The notes under the pieces: generated by a model
The model's input: the letters and a program-made list of their open reading frames with translations, nothing else
The model's database searches: none
What the model was told of the DNA's origin: nothing
NCBI GenBank assembly: GCA_012035435.1
Contig: JAAUPH010000213.1
Coordinates: forward strand, 1 to 5,066
DNA from: Sphingopyxis sp.
GTDB lineage: Bacteria; Pseudomonadota; Alphaproteobacteria; Sphingomonadales; Sphingomonadaceae
Direction: 5' to 3'
DNA length: 5,066 nucleotides
Part shown: piece after piece, positions 4,798 to 5,066 of the stretch
Layout of the letters: the number at the start of each line of letters is the position of its first letter
Position numbering within the stretch: the stretch's first letter is position 1
Program-made: the position numbers and the translations under genes

Positions 4798-5066
4798 TCA
4801 CAGCATTTTGATCAGTGCTTCAATATCATCCATCGTCATCACGCTCAACGCCTCGACGTCACCGGTCGCGCTGCGCTTGACCATCGGGCCCGAGCACTTT
4901 GCCACCGAATTCAACGAATTGCTGCACGCCCGCAGTTTCCATCGCCGCGACGCTCTCGGCGCCAGCGGACGCGGCCCGTGACTTGTTCGGACGAGCAGGT
5001 GGGCGATCTCTGCCGGTTCGCTGACCGGGCGCGGCGGTCAGCCAGATCATGCCCTTGGCCTTGCTG
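4798..5066 (-). CDS. fabD: Malonyl-CoA:ACP transacylase FabD, C-terminal end, with four apparent one-base insertions
   Basis: FabD transfers malonate from CoA to acyl carrier protein to supply elongation. No single frame gives the protein, but three frames pieced together do: LTAAP, VSEPAEIAHLLV, EQVTGRVRWR, ESVAAMETAGVQQFVEFGGK with VLGP, and MVKRSATGDVEALSVMTMDD with IEALIKML up to the TGA at 4800-4798. This is a typical sphingomonad-like FabD end. Frame changes fall at 5025-5026, 4989-4990, 4958-4959 and 4886-4888, each explained by one extra G or C. After three insertions the original frame returns, which is why a misleading ORF spans the region. The sequence right of about 5040 also fits poorly. 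Four errors of one kind at a contig end point to low read quality; a decayed gene is less likely because the residues between them are well kept. The rest of fabD lies outside the window. Confidence 0.88.

Overview
The window is best read as a chimeric assembly with three joins near its left side. It is not one continuous genome segment. About 1 to 860 is AT-rich and looks like Bacteroidetes: the end of etfB, then the start of etfA, both on the minus strand. About 868 to 1013 reads on the minus strand as a short piece of a eukaryotic (axonemal-type) dynein heavy chain. About 996 to 1187 reads on the minus strand as a piece of a CoxL/xanthine-dehydrogenase-type molybdopterin-binding subunit. 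From about 1164 to the right end the sequence is GC-rich and looks like one alphaproteobacterium, most likely a sphingomonad. These assignments come from reading the translations against family patterns I know; no search was run.

Layout. 1-172 (-): etfA start, with a one-base deletion in an A run. 173-600: AT-rich spacer with four 13-bp tandem repeats, a 12-bp palindrome and one weak 38-codon ORF. 601-867 (-): C-terminal end of EtfB. 868-1013 (-): dynein fragment. 996-1187 (-): molybdenum hydroxylase fragment. 1164-3119 (+): ZnuD-like TonB-dependent receptor lacking its N-terminus. 3131-3161: hairpin between convergent genes. 3138-3665 (-): secreted protein of unknown function. 3694-4434 (-): fabG. 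4440-4760 (-): small Sel1/TPR-like lipoprotein. 4798-5066 (-): C-terminal end of fabD, with four single-base insertions.

How the genes work together. On the right side the minus-strand genes run fabD, lipoprotein, fabG, secreted protein with short gaps (37, 5 and 28 bases), so they probably form one transcription unit. FabD loads malonyl groups onto acyl carrier protein and FabG reduces the 3-ketoacyl-ACP in each elongation round. The lipoprotein and the exported protein are passengers whose role cannot be told from sequence. The receptor gene is convergent with this unit and probably serves outer-membrane uptake of zinc or a similar metal. On the left, EtfB and EtfA would form the heterodimeric electron transfer flavoprotein of a different organism.

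I found no evidence for an undescribed biological system. The most notable features are the stacked joins, the clustered indels at both ends of the window (assembly or read-end quality), and the two acidic/His-rich insertions in the metal receptor.
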